DNA from: Clostridiales bacterium
Lineage (GTDB): Bacteria; Bacillota; Clostridia; Oscillospirales; Oscillospiraceae
Reading direction: 5' to 3'
Assembly (NCBI GenBank): GCA_004553545.1
Contig: SFLD01000008.1
Location: 1 to 59,611, forward strand
Length of the DNA: 59,611 nt
Shown: positions 17,609-25,858 of the stretch, piece after piece
Position numbering within the stretch: position 1 is the stretch's first letter
Layout: every line of letters starts with the position of its first letter
Notes under the pieces: model-generated
Database searches by the model: none
Seen by the model: the letters and a program-made list of their open reading frames with translations, nothing else
Told to the model about the DNA's origin: nothing
Program-made: the position numbers and the translations under genes

Positions 17609-17610
17609 GC

Positions 17611-17915
17611 AAAAGTTTCCGCCTTCTTTTCCCAGGAAATCAGGTCCATCGATCCCACGTCCCCCGCAGGGAAAAACGGATCCCCACGTCGCTGCCACTG
17701 GGCACTACCCGTGTTGCACCCGTAGGGGCCGACGACCCCGGCGGCCCGCCCCCGTCCTATCGTCCCCCGTCCCCCACAACTCCCCCATAACCCCCAGGAA
17801 GGTTTCCAAGGGAAGGGCCGCGGCCCTTTCTTTGGTCGTTTCAAGGGGGTCTGGGGGTGTATTCTTTCCATTCGGAAAGAATACACCCCCGGCCATCTGG
17901 CCGGCCTCCTCACGG
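17611..17915. repeat. Gene-free region with palindromic repeats
   Basis: No gene is seen. Bases 17721-17749 carry one copy of the GTAGGGGCCG-type palindromic repeat found many times in this window. Bases 17853-17890 form a perfect 17-bp inverted repeat with a 4-base ATTC loop (arms beginning GGGGGTGTATTC). The T-run expected of a terminator is missing. The hairpin may be a dispersed element or a structure acting on either neighbouring transcript. Confidence 0.6.
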
Positions 17916-17944
17916 TTGCCAACCGCCCCGAACTATGCTATAGT
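17916..17944 (+). promoter_or_regulatory. Promoter of rimM-trmD
   Basis: TTGCCA (17916-17921), 17-bp spacer and TATAGT (17939-17944), 39 bp upstream of rimM. Confidence 0.75.
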
Positions 17945-17983
17945 AAGCTTGTAAGATTATGTGTATCCGAAAGGAGCCTCCCC

Positions 17984-18490
17984 ATGAAACTGGAATACAT
18001 TCCCGTGGGCCGGATCGTCAATGCCCACGGCACCCGGGGCGAGGTCCGGCTCCAGCCGGACGGCCTGAGCCCGGACTTCCTCACCCGCTTTGAGACCTTC
18101 TACCTGGACGGCCAGCCCCTCCGCCCCACCGCGAACCATGTCCACAAGAGCTTCGTCCTGCTGAAGTTCCCCGGCGTGGATGACATGAATACCGCCCTGA
18201 CCTACAAAGGAAAGACCCTCTCCATCCGCCGCGCCGACGCCCCGCTGAAGGAGGGCGAGTACTTCGACCAGGACCTCCTGGGCCTCCAGGTCTATGACTG
18301 CGAGACCGGCGAGCTCCTGGGGGAACTCCAGGCCGTGGACCCCTACCCTGCCAGCAAGGTCTACACCGTCAAAGGAAAAAAGGAATACCTGATCCCCGCC
18401 ATTCCGGAGGTCTTCATCCGCTCCGTGGACCTGGACCAGAACCGGATGGAGGTACACATTTTGGAAGGGATGGCCACCGATGAGATTTGA
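17984..18490 (+). CDS. rimM: Ribosome maturation factor RimM
   Basis: 16S rRNA-processing factor that binds S19 and helps mature the 30S head. The 168-residue product has an N-terminal RimM beta-barrel with the motif GRIVNAHGTRGEVRL and a C-terminal PRC-barrel (~95-168, with LLGLQVYD and KGKKEYLIPAIPEV). It overlaps the trmD start by 11 bp. An AAAGGAG box precedes the ATG. It normally shares an operon with rpsP; here it has its own promoter, 5.8 kb away from khpA. Confidence 0.96.
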   Translation: MKLEYIPVGRIVNAHGTRGEVRLQPDGLSPDFLTRFETFYLDGQPLRPTANHVHKSFVLLKFPGVDDMNTALTYKGKTLSIRRADAPLKEGEYFDQDLLGLQVYDCETGELLGELQAVDPYPASKVYTVKGKKEYLIPAIPEVFIRSVDLDQNRMEVHILEGMATDEI

Positions 18491-19262
18491 TATCATGACC
18501 CTCTTCCCGGAGTCTGTGGACGCCATGCTGAATGTCAGCATCCTGGGCCGGGCCCAGGAGCGGGGCTTCCTCACCATTAAGACCCACCAGATCCGGGACT
18601 ATACCACCAACAAGCAGATGCAGGTGGACGATTACCCCTACGGCGGCGGCCGGGGCGCCGTCATGCAGGCGGACCCCCTCTACCGCTGCTGGGACCATAT
18701 CCGGGATGTCACCGGCGATCCCCACCCCCACACCATTTTTATGTCCCCCTGCGGCCGGACCTTCGACCAGTCCGTTGCCCGGGAGCTGAAGGAAAAGTGG
18801 GACCACATCGTTTTGGTCTGCGGCCACTATGAGGGCATCGATCAGCGCTTCATCGACGAGTGCGTGGACGAGGATATCTCCCTGGGCGACTTCGTCCTCA
18901 CCGGCGGCGAGATCCCGGCCATGGCCGTCTGCGACGCCGTCAGCCGCATGGTCCCCGGCGTCCTGCCGGACGAGGAGTGCTTCATGGAGGAGTCCCATTG
19001 GGACGGTCTTCTGGAGCATCCCCAGTACTCCCGTCCCGAGGAGTGGCACGGCCGCAAGGTCCCCGACGTCCTCCTCTCCGGCCACCACGCCAACGTGGCC
19101 GCCTGGCGCAAGAAGGAGAGCTACAAGCGCACCATGCTCCGCCGCCCCGACCTCTTCGCGAAGTTCGATGAGACCAAACTCACCACCAAGCAGGAAAGAA
19201 AGATCCTCCAGCAAGCCAAGGAGGAGTTCGCCGCCGAGCAGGCGGAAAAGAACGCACTCTGA
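18480..19262 (+). CDS. trmD: tRNA (guanine-N1-)-methyltransferase TrmD
   Basis: SPOUT-class methyltransferase making m1G37 in tRNAs to prevent frameshifting. The 260-residue product starts RFDIMTLFPE and carries the knot motifs GGGRGAVMQADP (~58), CGHYEGIDQRFIDE (~118) and LTGGEIPAM (~140). It overlaps rimM, indicating coupled translation. In most Firmicutes rplS (L19) follows trmD; here the next gene is an unrelated frameshifted membrane protein and no rplS is seen. Confidence 0.97.
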   Translation: MRFDIMTLFPESVDAMLNVSILGRAQERGFLTIKTHQIRDYTTNKQMQVDDYPYGGGRGAVMQADPLYRCWDHIRDVTGDPHPHTIFMSPCGRTFDQSVARELKEKWDHIVLVCGHYEGIDQRFIDECVDEDISLGDFVLTGGEIPAMAVCDAVSRMVPGVLPDEECFMEESHWDGLLEHPQYSRPEEWHGRKVPDVLLSGHHANVAAWRKKESYKRTMLRRPDLFAKFDETKLTTKQERKILQQAKEEFAAEQAEKNAL

Positions 19263-19317
19263 GCCGCGATTCCCCGGCAATCTTGCCCGCGAACGCGGAA
19301 AACAGGAGGGAAACGCC

Positions 19318-19946
19318 ATGACCCAATGGAACGGCAAGCGGACCCAAATCATCATTCTGATCCTTCTTTTGTGCCTGGGGCCTGTAAATTACTTCAATCT
19401 TCAGCACACGGATCCTCGTGATCTGCAAAACGCAGCACTCACCTATACCGGCAAATGCGTAGATGCTTATACGGATGTGAAGTACGCTTACAAGTCCACT
19501 AGGTTGAAATACCTTTCCGAATGGAGGATGGCCGGGAGTTCTGGCTTGACGGAATTTATTCTCAGCAAGGAGACTTTGATTTTTCTCATTTCTGTGATAC
19601 AGTTCCTGGCAGTACCATTACCGTTCGCTATATCGATGTCAATTACAGCTTGGGCTCCTTTGCAAAGGAAGCAGTGGAGATCCGAAGCAATGATGAAGTG
19701 TTTCTTTCTATCGATGCAGCGGAACGTACCTCTCACAGGAACAGGGTTGCCATGTGGATCACCTATGCCGTAGCTCTCACCATATGGACCGGGGGTGTTG
19801 TCTTATACTATTCTGATGAGTGGGCACAGCGCAAACTCACCGCGCACCGCCAACAAACCAAGGCCCAGCGCCGTGCCTGGCTGGACGCCCACCCGGAGGA
19901 GAAAGGCGCGCCCCCCAGCGCCAGACGCAAAAAGGACCGCCGCTGA
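19318..19946 (+). pseudogene. Frameshifted two-helix membrane protein
   Basis: A good AGGAGGG box precedes the ATG at 19318. The first frame gives a transmembrane helix (IIILILLLCLGP) and an extracytoplasmic segment. At about 19513-19517 (CTTTCC) the coherent sequence moves to the -1 frame and continues to 19946, with FRMEDGREFWLDGIY, a second helix (MWITYAVALTIWTGGVVLYY) and a basic cytoplasmic tail. Restoring one base gives about 210 residues. Left alone, the first frame stops at 19773 after 151 residues of degraded sequence. The core is clearly AT-richer than its neighbours, suggesting transfer. A sequencing error in the C/T run is also possible. Family not recognised. Confidence 0.75.
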
Positions 19947-20027
19947 GCCGCTTTCACCCGAAAGCCGCCCGCGGCGGACGCTTCGCCGGCAGGACCGGGC
20001 CTCGCTCTCCCGATCGACTTTCACGAA

Positions 20028-20064
20028 AAAAGAACGGCGCTCCGCTCCGAGCGCCGTTCTTTTC
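20028..20064. terminator. Bidirectional terminator
   Basis: A 14-bp perfect stem (20028-20041 with 20050-20063) with an A-run on the left and T-run on the right lies between the convergent frameshifted gene (+) and LURP-one gene (-). Confidence 0.85.
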
Positions 20065-20146
20065 CACGCTATCAGCCCGCAGGTCAGGGGCCGTCCCGGC
20101 GATCCTCCCGACGGATCGGCTCCCCCGACCTTTGGATCTCCCGCTT

Positions 20147-20617
20147 TCAGCTGTTTCGCGAGCACTTTTCGGCGTCGATGGCCAGGACCAGCATCAGGAC
20201 GTAGAGGGCGTCGGCGGGGTCGGCGATGTCCAGGACATAGGTGTCCGTCCAGTGGAGGAGCTCCTTGGAGATCTGAGCCACCTGGCGCTGGCCGTCGTAA
20301 ACGGAGTAATCCCACTCCAGGAAGCTGCCCTCCACCGTCCAGCCACGGCAGTCGATGGTATACTGGGGCCGGAAGAGGGTAAACTCCTTGGAGATGCAGC
20401 CGATGTACCCGCTGGCGTCGTAGAGCTCGAATTTCGGCAGGAACGTGAAGACCTTCTCCTGCACCGTGCCGATATGGTTCCCGTAAGCGTCCAGGATGTG
20501 CAGGCAATGCCCCCAGGAGAGCTGCCCCTTCACCGTATAAACCGTGCTCCCGTCCTCGTCATAGATATCGTAACTGTCAAACCAGGAAAAAAACCGCTGC
20601 TTGAAAAGTAACCGCAT
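20147..20617 (-). CDS. LURP-one-related family protein
   Basis: Soluble 156-residue protein of the LURP-one/YxjI (tubby-like, scramblase-related) fold. The N-terminus MRLLFKQRFFSWFDSYDIYD, the repeated strand pattern (YTVKGQLSW, FELYDASGYIGCI, YTIDCRGW) and the C-terminal hydrophobic helix (ALYVLMLVLAIDAEK) are typical. The biological function of bacterial members is unknown. A GGTAGGG box lies upstream on the minus strand. The next 230 bp towards copA hold no gene, and I could not assign a convincing promoter. Confidence 0.85.
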   Translation of the reverse strand: MRLLFKQRFFSWFDSYDIYDEDGSTVYTVKGQLSWGHCLHILDAYGNHIGTVQEKVFTFLPKFELYDASGYIGCISKEFTLFRPQYTIDCRGWTVEGSFLEWDYSVYDGQRQVAQISKELLHWTDTYVLDIADPADALYVLMLVLAIDAEKCSRNS

Positions 20618-20844
20618 GGATGATCCCTACCTTTCCGTTTTCCGGCGCTCCTCCGTTTCCATTTTTAGGGTCTCCCGTCCCGTCGGCAAGGCTCGACGGG
20701 GCGAAAAACTGCTCTAGCTTCCCAATATTGTTATTTTAGCAGAAAACGAGGGAGCGCGGGTTACAATTCCGTTACGATTTCGATGGATCCCCAGATTTTC
20801 TCCAAAACGACAGAAAATTTACCGGAACGGAGCTATTTTTCGGA

Positions 20845-20902
20845 TTGACAAATACCCCCGTGGGGTATATATTATTTTTCGCAAAATACCCCCTCTGGGT
20901 AT
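20845..20902 (+). promoter_or_regulatory. Copper-operon promoter with two CsoR-type operators
   Basis: TTGACA (20845-20850), 17-bp spacer and TATATT (20868-20873). Two palindromes of the CsoR type overlap it: ATACCCC-CGT-GGGGTAT (20852-20868), which fills the spacer, and ATACCCC-CTCT-GGGTAT (20886-20902) near the start of transcription. CsoR binding would block RNA polymerase; Cu(I) would release it. Confidence 0.9.
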
Positions 20903-20952
20903 CCGGTCTGCCTTCAAAAAAAGGATGGGCGGCTGGGGAAAGGAATCTTACC

Positions 20953-23193
20953 ATGCGCGAGGAAAAATATGACATCTCGGGGATGCACTGCGCGGCGTGC
21001 AGCGCATCGGTGGAGCGGGTGACCCGCCGTCTGCCGGGGGTGGAGCGCAGCGACGTGAATCTCACCACCGGCATTCTGACCATCGCCTATGACGAGGAAC
21101 AGACCCAGCCGGAGGACATCATCAACAAGGTAACGAAGGCGGGCTTCGGCGCCGCCCTCCACCAGGACCAGCCCACGGCAAAGACGGAGGAGACCAAGAA
21201 GGCGGAGGAGGACGCCGCCTACCGTGCCCAGAAGCACAGCCTCATCGGGGCGGCGGTCTTCTCGGTGCTGCTGCTCTACGTCTCCATGGGCCAGATGCTG
21301 CCGACGCCCCTCCCCCTGCCGGAGCTCTTCTCCATGATGAGCCACCCGGTGAACTACGCCGTTCTGCAGCTGATTTTGACCATTCCGGTGCTGGTCTTCG
21401 GCCGGAGCTATCTCTTGGGCGGCTTCTCCGCCCTCATCCACCGGGCGCCCAACATGGATTCTCTCGTGGCCATCGGCAGCAGCTGCTCCTTCGCCTACAG
21501 TCTTGTGATGACCTTCCTGCTCAGCGACAATCCCCACCACGTGCACCATCTTTACTATGAGTCCGCCGCCGTGGTGCTGACCCTCATCATGCTGGGCAAG
21601 TTCCTGGAGGCCCGGAGCGTGCAGAAGACCAAGGGCGCCATCACGAAGCTGATGGAGCTGAAGCCGGACACCGCCATCCTGGCGGAGAGCGGCAAGGAGA
21701 TCCCAACGAGCCAGCTGCAGCGGGGCGATCTGATCCTGGTGAAGCCCGGCAGCAAGATCGCCGCCGACGGCGTGGTGGAACGCGGCGAGAGCAGCGTCAA
21801 CGAGGCCATGCTCACCGGCGAGAGCCTGCCGGTGGAGAAGGGCGCGGGTGACCGGGTCATCGGCGGCAGCGTCAACCAGGACGGCGTGCTCTACGTCCGG
21901 GTGACGGAGGTGGGCGAGGACTCCACCCTCTCCCGGATCATCCACTTTGTGGAGGACGCCCAGGGGAAAAAGGCCCCCATTGCCAAGGTGGCCGACAAGG
22001 TGGCGGGCGTCTTCGTGCCGGTGGTGATGAGCATCGCGGCTCTCGCCGCCATCCTCTGGCTGCTGCTGGGGCAGGACTTCACCTTTGCCCTGCGGATCTT
22101 CACCTCGGTCCTGGTCATCGCCTGCCCCTGCGCCCTGGGCCTGGCTACCCCCACGGCCATCATGGTGGGCACGGGACTGGGGGCCTCCCACGGCATCCTC
22201 ATCCGCAGCGGCGAGGCCCTGGAGATCACCCACGCCACGGACACCGTGGTGCTGGACAAGACCGGCACCGTGACGGAGGGCTCCCCCGCCGTGGCGGCGG
22301 TGCGGCCCGTGGGCATCTCGGAAGCAGGACTCTTGACTCTGGCGGCGGGGGTGGAATCCGTCTCCCAGCATCCGCTGGCCAAGGCCATCGCGGCGGAGGC
22401 CGGGAAGCGGGGGCTGGAAACACCTGCCGCGCCGGAGGCCTTTGAGAATCTCTCTGGCCGAGGCCTGCGGGCAACGGTGGAGGGCAGGACCATCCTGGCG
22501 GGCAACCAGCGGCTGATGGCGGAGAGCGGCATCGACCTCTCCGCTGTGAAGGCGGAGGCGGAGACCCTGGCGGGCCAGGGCCAGACGCCCATGTTCTTCG
22601 CCCGGGACGGGAAGCTCCTGGGGCTTGTCAGCGTGGCGGACCCGGTGAAGGCCGACAGCGCCAAGGCCATCGCGGACCTGAAGGCCCAGGGCATCCGGAC
22701 GGTACTGCTCACCGGCGACCACAAGGCGGCGGCACAGCACATCGGCGCGGAGGTCGGCGTGGACCAGGTCATCGCGGAGGTCCTGCCGGAGGAGAAGGCC
22801 GGGGTGGTCCAGAAGCTCCAGGCCGAGGGCTGGAAGGTCATGATGGTGGGCGACGGCATCAACGACGCCCCGGCTCTCGTCCAGGCGGACGTGGGCTGCG
22901 CCATCGGCAGCGGCAGCGACATCGCCATCGAGTCCGCCGACCTCATCCTGATGCGCAGCGAGCTCTCCGACGTACCCAGAGCCATCCGGCTCTCCCGGCT
23001 CACCATCCGGAACATCCGGCAGAACCTCTTCTGGGCCTTCTGCTACAACAGCATCTGCATTCCCGTGGCGGCGGGGGCCCTGTACCCGGCCTTCCACATC
23101 CTGCTGACGCCCATGATCGCGGGAGCGGCCATGTCGCTGAGCTCCCTGTGCGTGGTCAGCAACGCGCTGCGGCTGCGGACCAAGAAGCTCTGA
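20953..23193 (+). CDS. copA: Copper-exporting P1B-type ATPase CopA
   Basis: Membrane Cu(I) efflux pump of 746 residues. One N-terminal heavy-metal domain carries the MHCAAC metal site (Cys13/Cys16). It is followed by the eight-helix membrane domain with the CPC motif (Cys391-Pro-Cys393), the phosphorylation site DKTGT (Asp435), a C-terminal GDGINDAPAL hinge motif and the last helices. The start at 20953 has a GGAAAGGA box and gives the correct N-terminus. Regulated by the CsoR operators upstream and followed by its regulator and chaperone genes. Confidence 0.96.
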   Translation: MREEKYDISGMHCAACSASVERVTRRLPGVERSDVNLTTGILTIAYDEEQTQPEDIINKVTKAGFGAALHQDQPTAKTEETKKAEEDAAYRAQKHSLIGAAVFSVLLLYVSMGQMLPTPLPLPELFSMMSHPVNYAVLQLILTIPVLVFGRSYLLGGFSALIHRAPNMDSLVAIGSSCSFAYSLVMTFLLSDNPHHVHHLYYESAAVVLTLIMLGKFLEARSVQKTKGAITKLMELKPDTAILAESGKEIPTSQLQRGDLILVKPGSKIAADGVVERGESSVNEAMLTGESLPVEKGAGDRVIGGSVNQDGVLYVRVTEVGEDSTLSRIIHFVEDAQGKKAPIAKVADKVAGVFVPVVMSIAALAAILWLLLGQDFTFALRIFTSVLVIACPCALGLATPTAIMVGTGLGASHGILIRSGEALEITHATDTVVLDKTGTVTEGSPAVAAVRPVGISEAGLLTLAAGVESVSQHPLAKAIAAEAGKRGLETPAAPEAFENLSGRGLRATVEGRTILAGNQRLMAESGIDLSAVKAEAETLAGQGQTPMFFARDGKLLGLVSVADPVKADSAKAIADLKAQGIRTVLLTGDHKAAAQHIGAEVGVDQVIAEVLPEEKAGVVQKLQAEGWKVMMVGDGINDAPALVQADVGCAIGSGSDIAIESADLILMRSELSDVPRAIRLSRLTIRNIRQNLFWAFCYNSICIPVAAGALYPAFHILLTPMIAGAAMSLSSLCVVSNALRLRTKKL

Positions 23194-23206
23194 GGAGGAT
23201 AGGACC

Positions 23207-23728
23207 ATGGCAAAACGGAAAGATAGCCTACCCAGGAGCGAAGACTTTCTGGAGGAGCCCCGGGAGGACGATCCCTCTGTCCAGGCGATCCTGGAGGCGG
23301 TGCCTCCGGAGGCGGCAAAGATCCTCCGTGAGGGTCTGGCGGAGATGAAGGCGGAGGCCGAGGCCAAACGGGCCAAGGCGGCCAAACGGGCCAAGACGGT
23401 CGATCGGGGCTGCTGCAGCGGCGCCACCCCGGGGAGCTGCTGCCACTGCGAGCGGCACAAGCACCGCTCCGAGGAGGAGGTGGCGGCCCTGCAGCGGCGG
23501 CTCAGCCGCATCGAGGGCCAGGTCCGGGGCATCCGGGGCATGGTGGAGCGGGACGCCTACTGCACGGACATCCTGACCCAGATCTCCGCCGTGCAGTCCG
23601 CCCTCAGCGCCGTGAGCCGGGAGCTGCTGGCCAGCCACATCCGCACCTGCGTGGTGGAGGACATCCGCAAGGGCGACACGGAGGTGGTGGACGACCTGGT
23701 GGCCACCATCCAGAAAATGATGAAATGA
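23207..23728 (+). CDS. csoR: CsoR-family copper-sensing repressor with Cys/His-rich N-terminal extension
   Basis: The C-terminal ~85 residues are a canonical CsoR four-helix-bundle repressor. The Cu(I) ligands are Cys119, His144 and Cys148, with the family spacing (25 and 4). The N-terminal ~88 residues are extra. They contain a charged Ala/Lys-rich helix (~45-63), then a cluster with Cys69, Cys70, Cys78, Cys79, His80, Cys81, His84 and His86. Most CsoR proteins are about 90-120 residues; this one has 173. The cluster could be a second metal site. It lies 13 bp after copA and probably represses the whole operon. Confidence 0.92.
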   Translation: MAKRKDSLPRSEDFLEEPREDDPSVQAILEAVPPEAAKILREGLAEMKAEAEAKRAKAAKRAKTVDRGCCSGATPGSCCHCERHKHRSEEEVAALQRRLSRIEGQVRGIRGMVERDAYCTDILTQISAVQSALSAVSRELLASHIRTCVVEDIRKGDTEVVDDLVATIQKMMK

Positions 23729-23790
23729 CCCCTTCCCGGCAGCGCCGAAAGGTGATACCATGAGAAAAACAACATAGGAGGACAAGCTTT

Positions 23791-23985
23791 ATGAAGACGA
23801 TCTCGGTTCCCGACATGATGTGCGAGCACTGCGTGGCCCGCATCACCGAAGCCCTCAAGGCCAAGGACCTGAAGTTCACCGTGGACCTGGCCGGAAAGAC
23901 CGTGAACATCGACGGCTGCGAGCATTGTGCCGCCACGGCCATCCACGAACTGGAGGACCTGGGCTTTACCCCTACTCTCCAGTAA
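23791..23985 (+). CDS. copZ: CopZ-like copper chaperone with two CEHC motifs
   Basis: Cytoplasmic 64-residue heavy-metal-associated domain that would hand Cu(I) to CopA and CsoR. The usual metal loop is MMCEHC (Cys11, Cys14). A second CEHC (Cys43, Cys46) sits where most CopZ proteins have an acidic loop before helix 2; it may bind another metal ion or bridge a dimer. A TAGGAGGA box precedes the ATG. Last gene of the copper operon, closed by a strong terminator 7 bp after the stop. Confidence 0.92.
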   Translation: MKTISVPDMMCEHCVARITEALKAKDLKFTVDLAGKTVNIDGCEHCAATAIHELEDLGFTPTLQ

Positions 23986-23991
23986 AAAAGC

Positions 23992-24025
23992 CGAGGGAGC
24001 CGGCAAGCCGGCTCCCTCGCTTTTT
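23992..24025 (+). terminator. Terminator of the copper operon
   Basis: A 13-bp perfect stem (23992-24004 with 24007-24019) and a T5 run. Confidence 0.9.
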
Positions 24026-24043
24026 ACGGCCGATGGGAGAATT

Positions 24044-24528
24044 CCCAAGGAGGGGACCCCCTCCTTGGGTTTCCGCCGTGAGGCGGAAAGAATCAAAACC
24101 ATGTTTCCCGGCGGCGCACCCCAGGGTGGTCTCTCTTGCCCCTTCGGGGCAATTCACCTCCTGTACGGCGGGAAACATTCCTCTCACGGAGCGACGTGTG
24201 AACGAGGTCCGGCCCCAAGGGGCCGGACCTCGTTTGCGCCAAAGCGGAGTGCAGGCCCCCGGCGGAGCCGGGGACCTGTGCCATCGTGCCGCCAACGGCG
24301 GCACGGGGCGATTTCCGCCGCAAGGCGGAAAGAATCAAAATCATGGTTCCCGGCGGCGTGTACGGCGGGAACCATACTTCTCAGGCCGCAAGTGTGGAAA
24401 GTGGACGCCCCATCGGGCGTCCACTTTATGCGCGCAGTCGGCCTGCAACGCCATCGGGGCCCCCATCCAAAGGATGGAGGCCCCGGGGCTTATTCTCGCT
24501 GAAATGTTCCTCGGTACATTTCAGCGAA
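24044..24528 (-). repeat. Modular hairpin array, locus A (two units)
   Basis: Gene-free. Read on the minus strand it begins 5 bases after the stop codon of the 3D/G5 gene with a CGCTGAAA hairpin (24497-24526). It then runs through two tandem units of hairpins joined by short linkers: ATAAGCCCCG (24484-24493), CGATGGC (24450-24456 and 24280-24286), CACACGTCGCT (24190-24200; variant 24386-24396) and TTCTTTCCGCC (24324-24334 and 24082-24092). Stems include a perfect 16-bp one (24201-24234) and a perfect 13-bp one (24398-24427). Locus B at 33771 repeats the linkers with unrelated stem sequences. It is either a structured RNA or a mobile hairpin element. Confidence 0.75.
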
Positions 24529-24530
24529 AC

Positions 24531-25541
24531 TCAGTTCAGAATATATACCTTGCAGTCTCTCCGGCCGAAGTTGATGCACTCGGCGTAGGTGTCCATATAG
24601 AGGTCCAGCTTGTTGTCGCCCCGCATGCCGGTGTCCTCCGCCTTGGCCATGCCGTAGACGTAGCTGCCCTTCTCGGTGACGATGAACATCCGGGTGCCCA
24701 GGGGGATATAGCGCTGATCCACGGCCACGGTGCCCCGGTGGACGGTGGTGCCGGTGGCGGTGCGGGTGCCCACGCCGTCGTGCCCGGCGGTGTAGGCCGT
24801 GCACTTCATGGTGCGGGCCTGGCTGAACTTCATGGTGGCGCCGGAGGCAAAGGTCAGGACGCCGCTGCCGTCACTGCCGGTAGAGACGTTCACCAGCTTG
24901 TCGCTGGGGTCCACAGAGGTGACGGAGGTGCCGTAGCGGATGATCTCGGTGACGGCGGTGCTCTCCGTCTGCTCCACCCACTGGCGGGAGATCTCATGGC
25001 CGTTGGACCAGACCACCTCGTAGATATCGGTGGAGATGCCGATCTTGCCGGCCTGGACCACCTCTTCCTGCCCCTGGAGCAGGTCGGGCGTGGCGACGCG
25101 CTGGGTCTCGTAGCCCTGGGTGCGGGTCCGGGCCTCGTAATAAGTGAGGTCGGAGCCCACGGTGAGGGTGATGCGGCTCTCGCCGATGTCCACCAGGACC
25201 CCATCGAGCGGGCCGGGGATGATGTCGAACCGGGCCAGGAGCTCCGAAACGGTCTCTCCCTGGGCGGTGGTGCCCAGGATGGTGTTGCCGTACTGGATGC
25301 GGACGGGGCGGCCGGCCTTCAGGGTCAGCTCATAGCCGTTGGCGCCACTGCCCACGTAGACCATCTGAGAGGAAAAGTCCGGGGCCTCGGCAGTTTCGTC
25401 CAGCAGAACGGCCTCGTCGCCGGCGCCGGTGAGGATATAGAGGGCGTCGGCATGGACCATGGCAAAGGTCCCGGCGCACAGGGCGCAGGCCAGGGCCAGG
25501 GCGGTGAAAGACCGCTTGCGGGATCGGGCGGATCGCTTCAT
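24531..25541 (-). CDS. Secreted G5/3D-domain cell-wall protein, YabE-like
   Basis: Predicted exported peptidoglycan-active protein (336 aa). A basic N-terminus and hydrophobic signal (~11-31) are followed by an ubiquitin-like DUF348-type region (~70-135), a G5 domain (~140-215), and a C-terminal 3D (RlpA-like double-psi barrel) domain (~240-336). The 3D domain has the acidic active-site motif within AEDTGMRGDNKLDLYMDT. The arrangement matches YabE and resuscitation-promoting-factor-like autolysins. It is divergent from ksgA; in Bacillus yabE lies just upstream of rnmV-ksgA, so this is a rearranged version without rnmV. Confidence 0.9.
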   Translation of the reverse strand: MKRSARSRKRSFTALALACALCAGTFAMVHADALYILTGAGDEAVLLDETAEAPDFSSQMVYVGSGANGYELTLKAGRPVRIQYGNTILGTTAQGETVSELLARFDIIPGPLDGVLVDIGESRITLTVGSDLTYYEARTRTQGYETQRVATPDLLQGQEEVVQAGKIGISTDIYEVVWSNGHEISRQWVEQTESTAVTEIIRYGTSVTSVDPSDKLVNVSTGSDGSGVLTFASGATMKFSQARTMKCTAYTAGHDGVGTRTATGTTVHRGTVAVDQRYIPLGTRMFIVTEKGSYVYGMAKAEDTGMRGDNKLDLYMDTYAECINFGRRDCKVYILN

Positions 25542-25663
25542 GGAAGGTACACCTCCTGCGGGGATGGATATCCTGATTCTTCCGGCTTTGCTGGTATCTT
25601 ATTCCTCCGGGATCAGGAAATTTACAGTTTGTAACTTTTGTTACTTTTTTAAAAACAGGGCCT

Positions 25664-25692
25664 ATTATACACGCAAACCCCACTCTTGTCAA
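25664..25692 (-). promoter_or_regulatory. Consensus sigma-A promoter of the G5/3D gene
   Basis: Minus strand TTGACA (25687-25692), exactly 17 bp, then TATAAT (25664-25669): a full consensus. It leaves a ~115-base leader containing a small GTAAC/GTTAC hairpin and a TCCTGAT/ATCAGGA pairing. I could not assign the leader to a known riboswitch. The rest of the 400-bp intergenic region (25700-25850) shows no gene. Confidence 0.9.
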
Positions 25693-25858
25693 GTTTTTGC
25701 CGGTTTTGCAGCGTTATGTCTCCCACCAGATGGGCAAAATCGCGGTTTTCGTATTCCAGTATATGGGAGCCAAGCTGGAAACTGTAACAAAAGAGTGACA
25801 AAAATTTCGGGTTCTGTTACCGATGGATCGGCTGGGATCTGTACCCCGGTTTGGGGGG

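Noticed and set aside
23760..23777. Five-codon leader peptide (ATG AGA AAA ACA ACA TAG) upstream of copZ
   Set aside because: It has a plausible upstream box but is too short to support, and there is no attenuator structure between it and copZ.
25560..25650. Cyclic-dinucleotide riboswitch in the leader of the G5/3D gene (a GCAAAGCC word is present)
   Set aside because: Only one short word fits; the second conserved half of the c-di-GMP aptamer and its tetraloop receptor are absent, and no ydaO/c-di-AMP core is seen.
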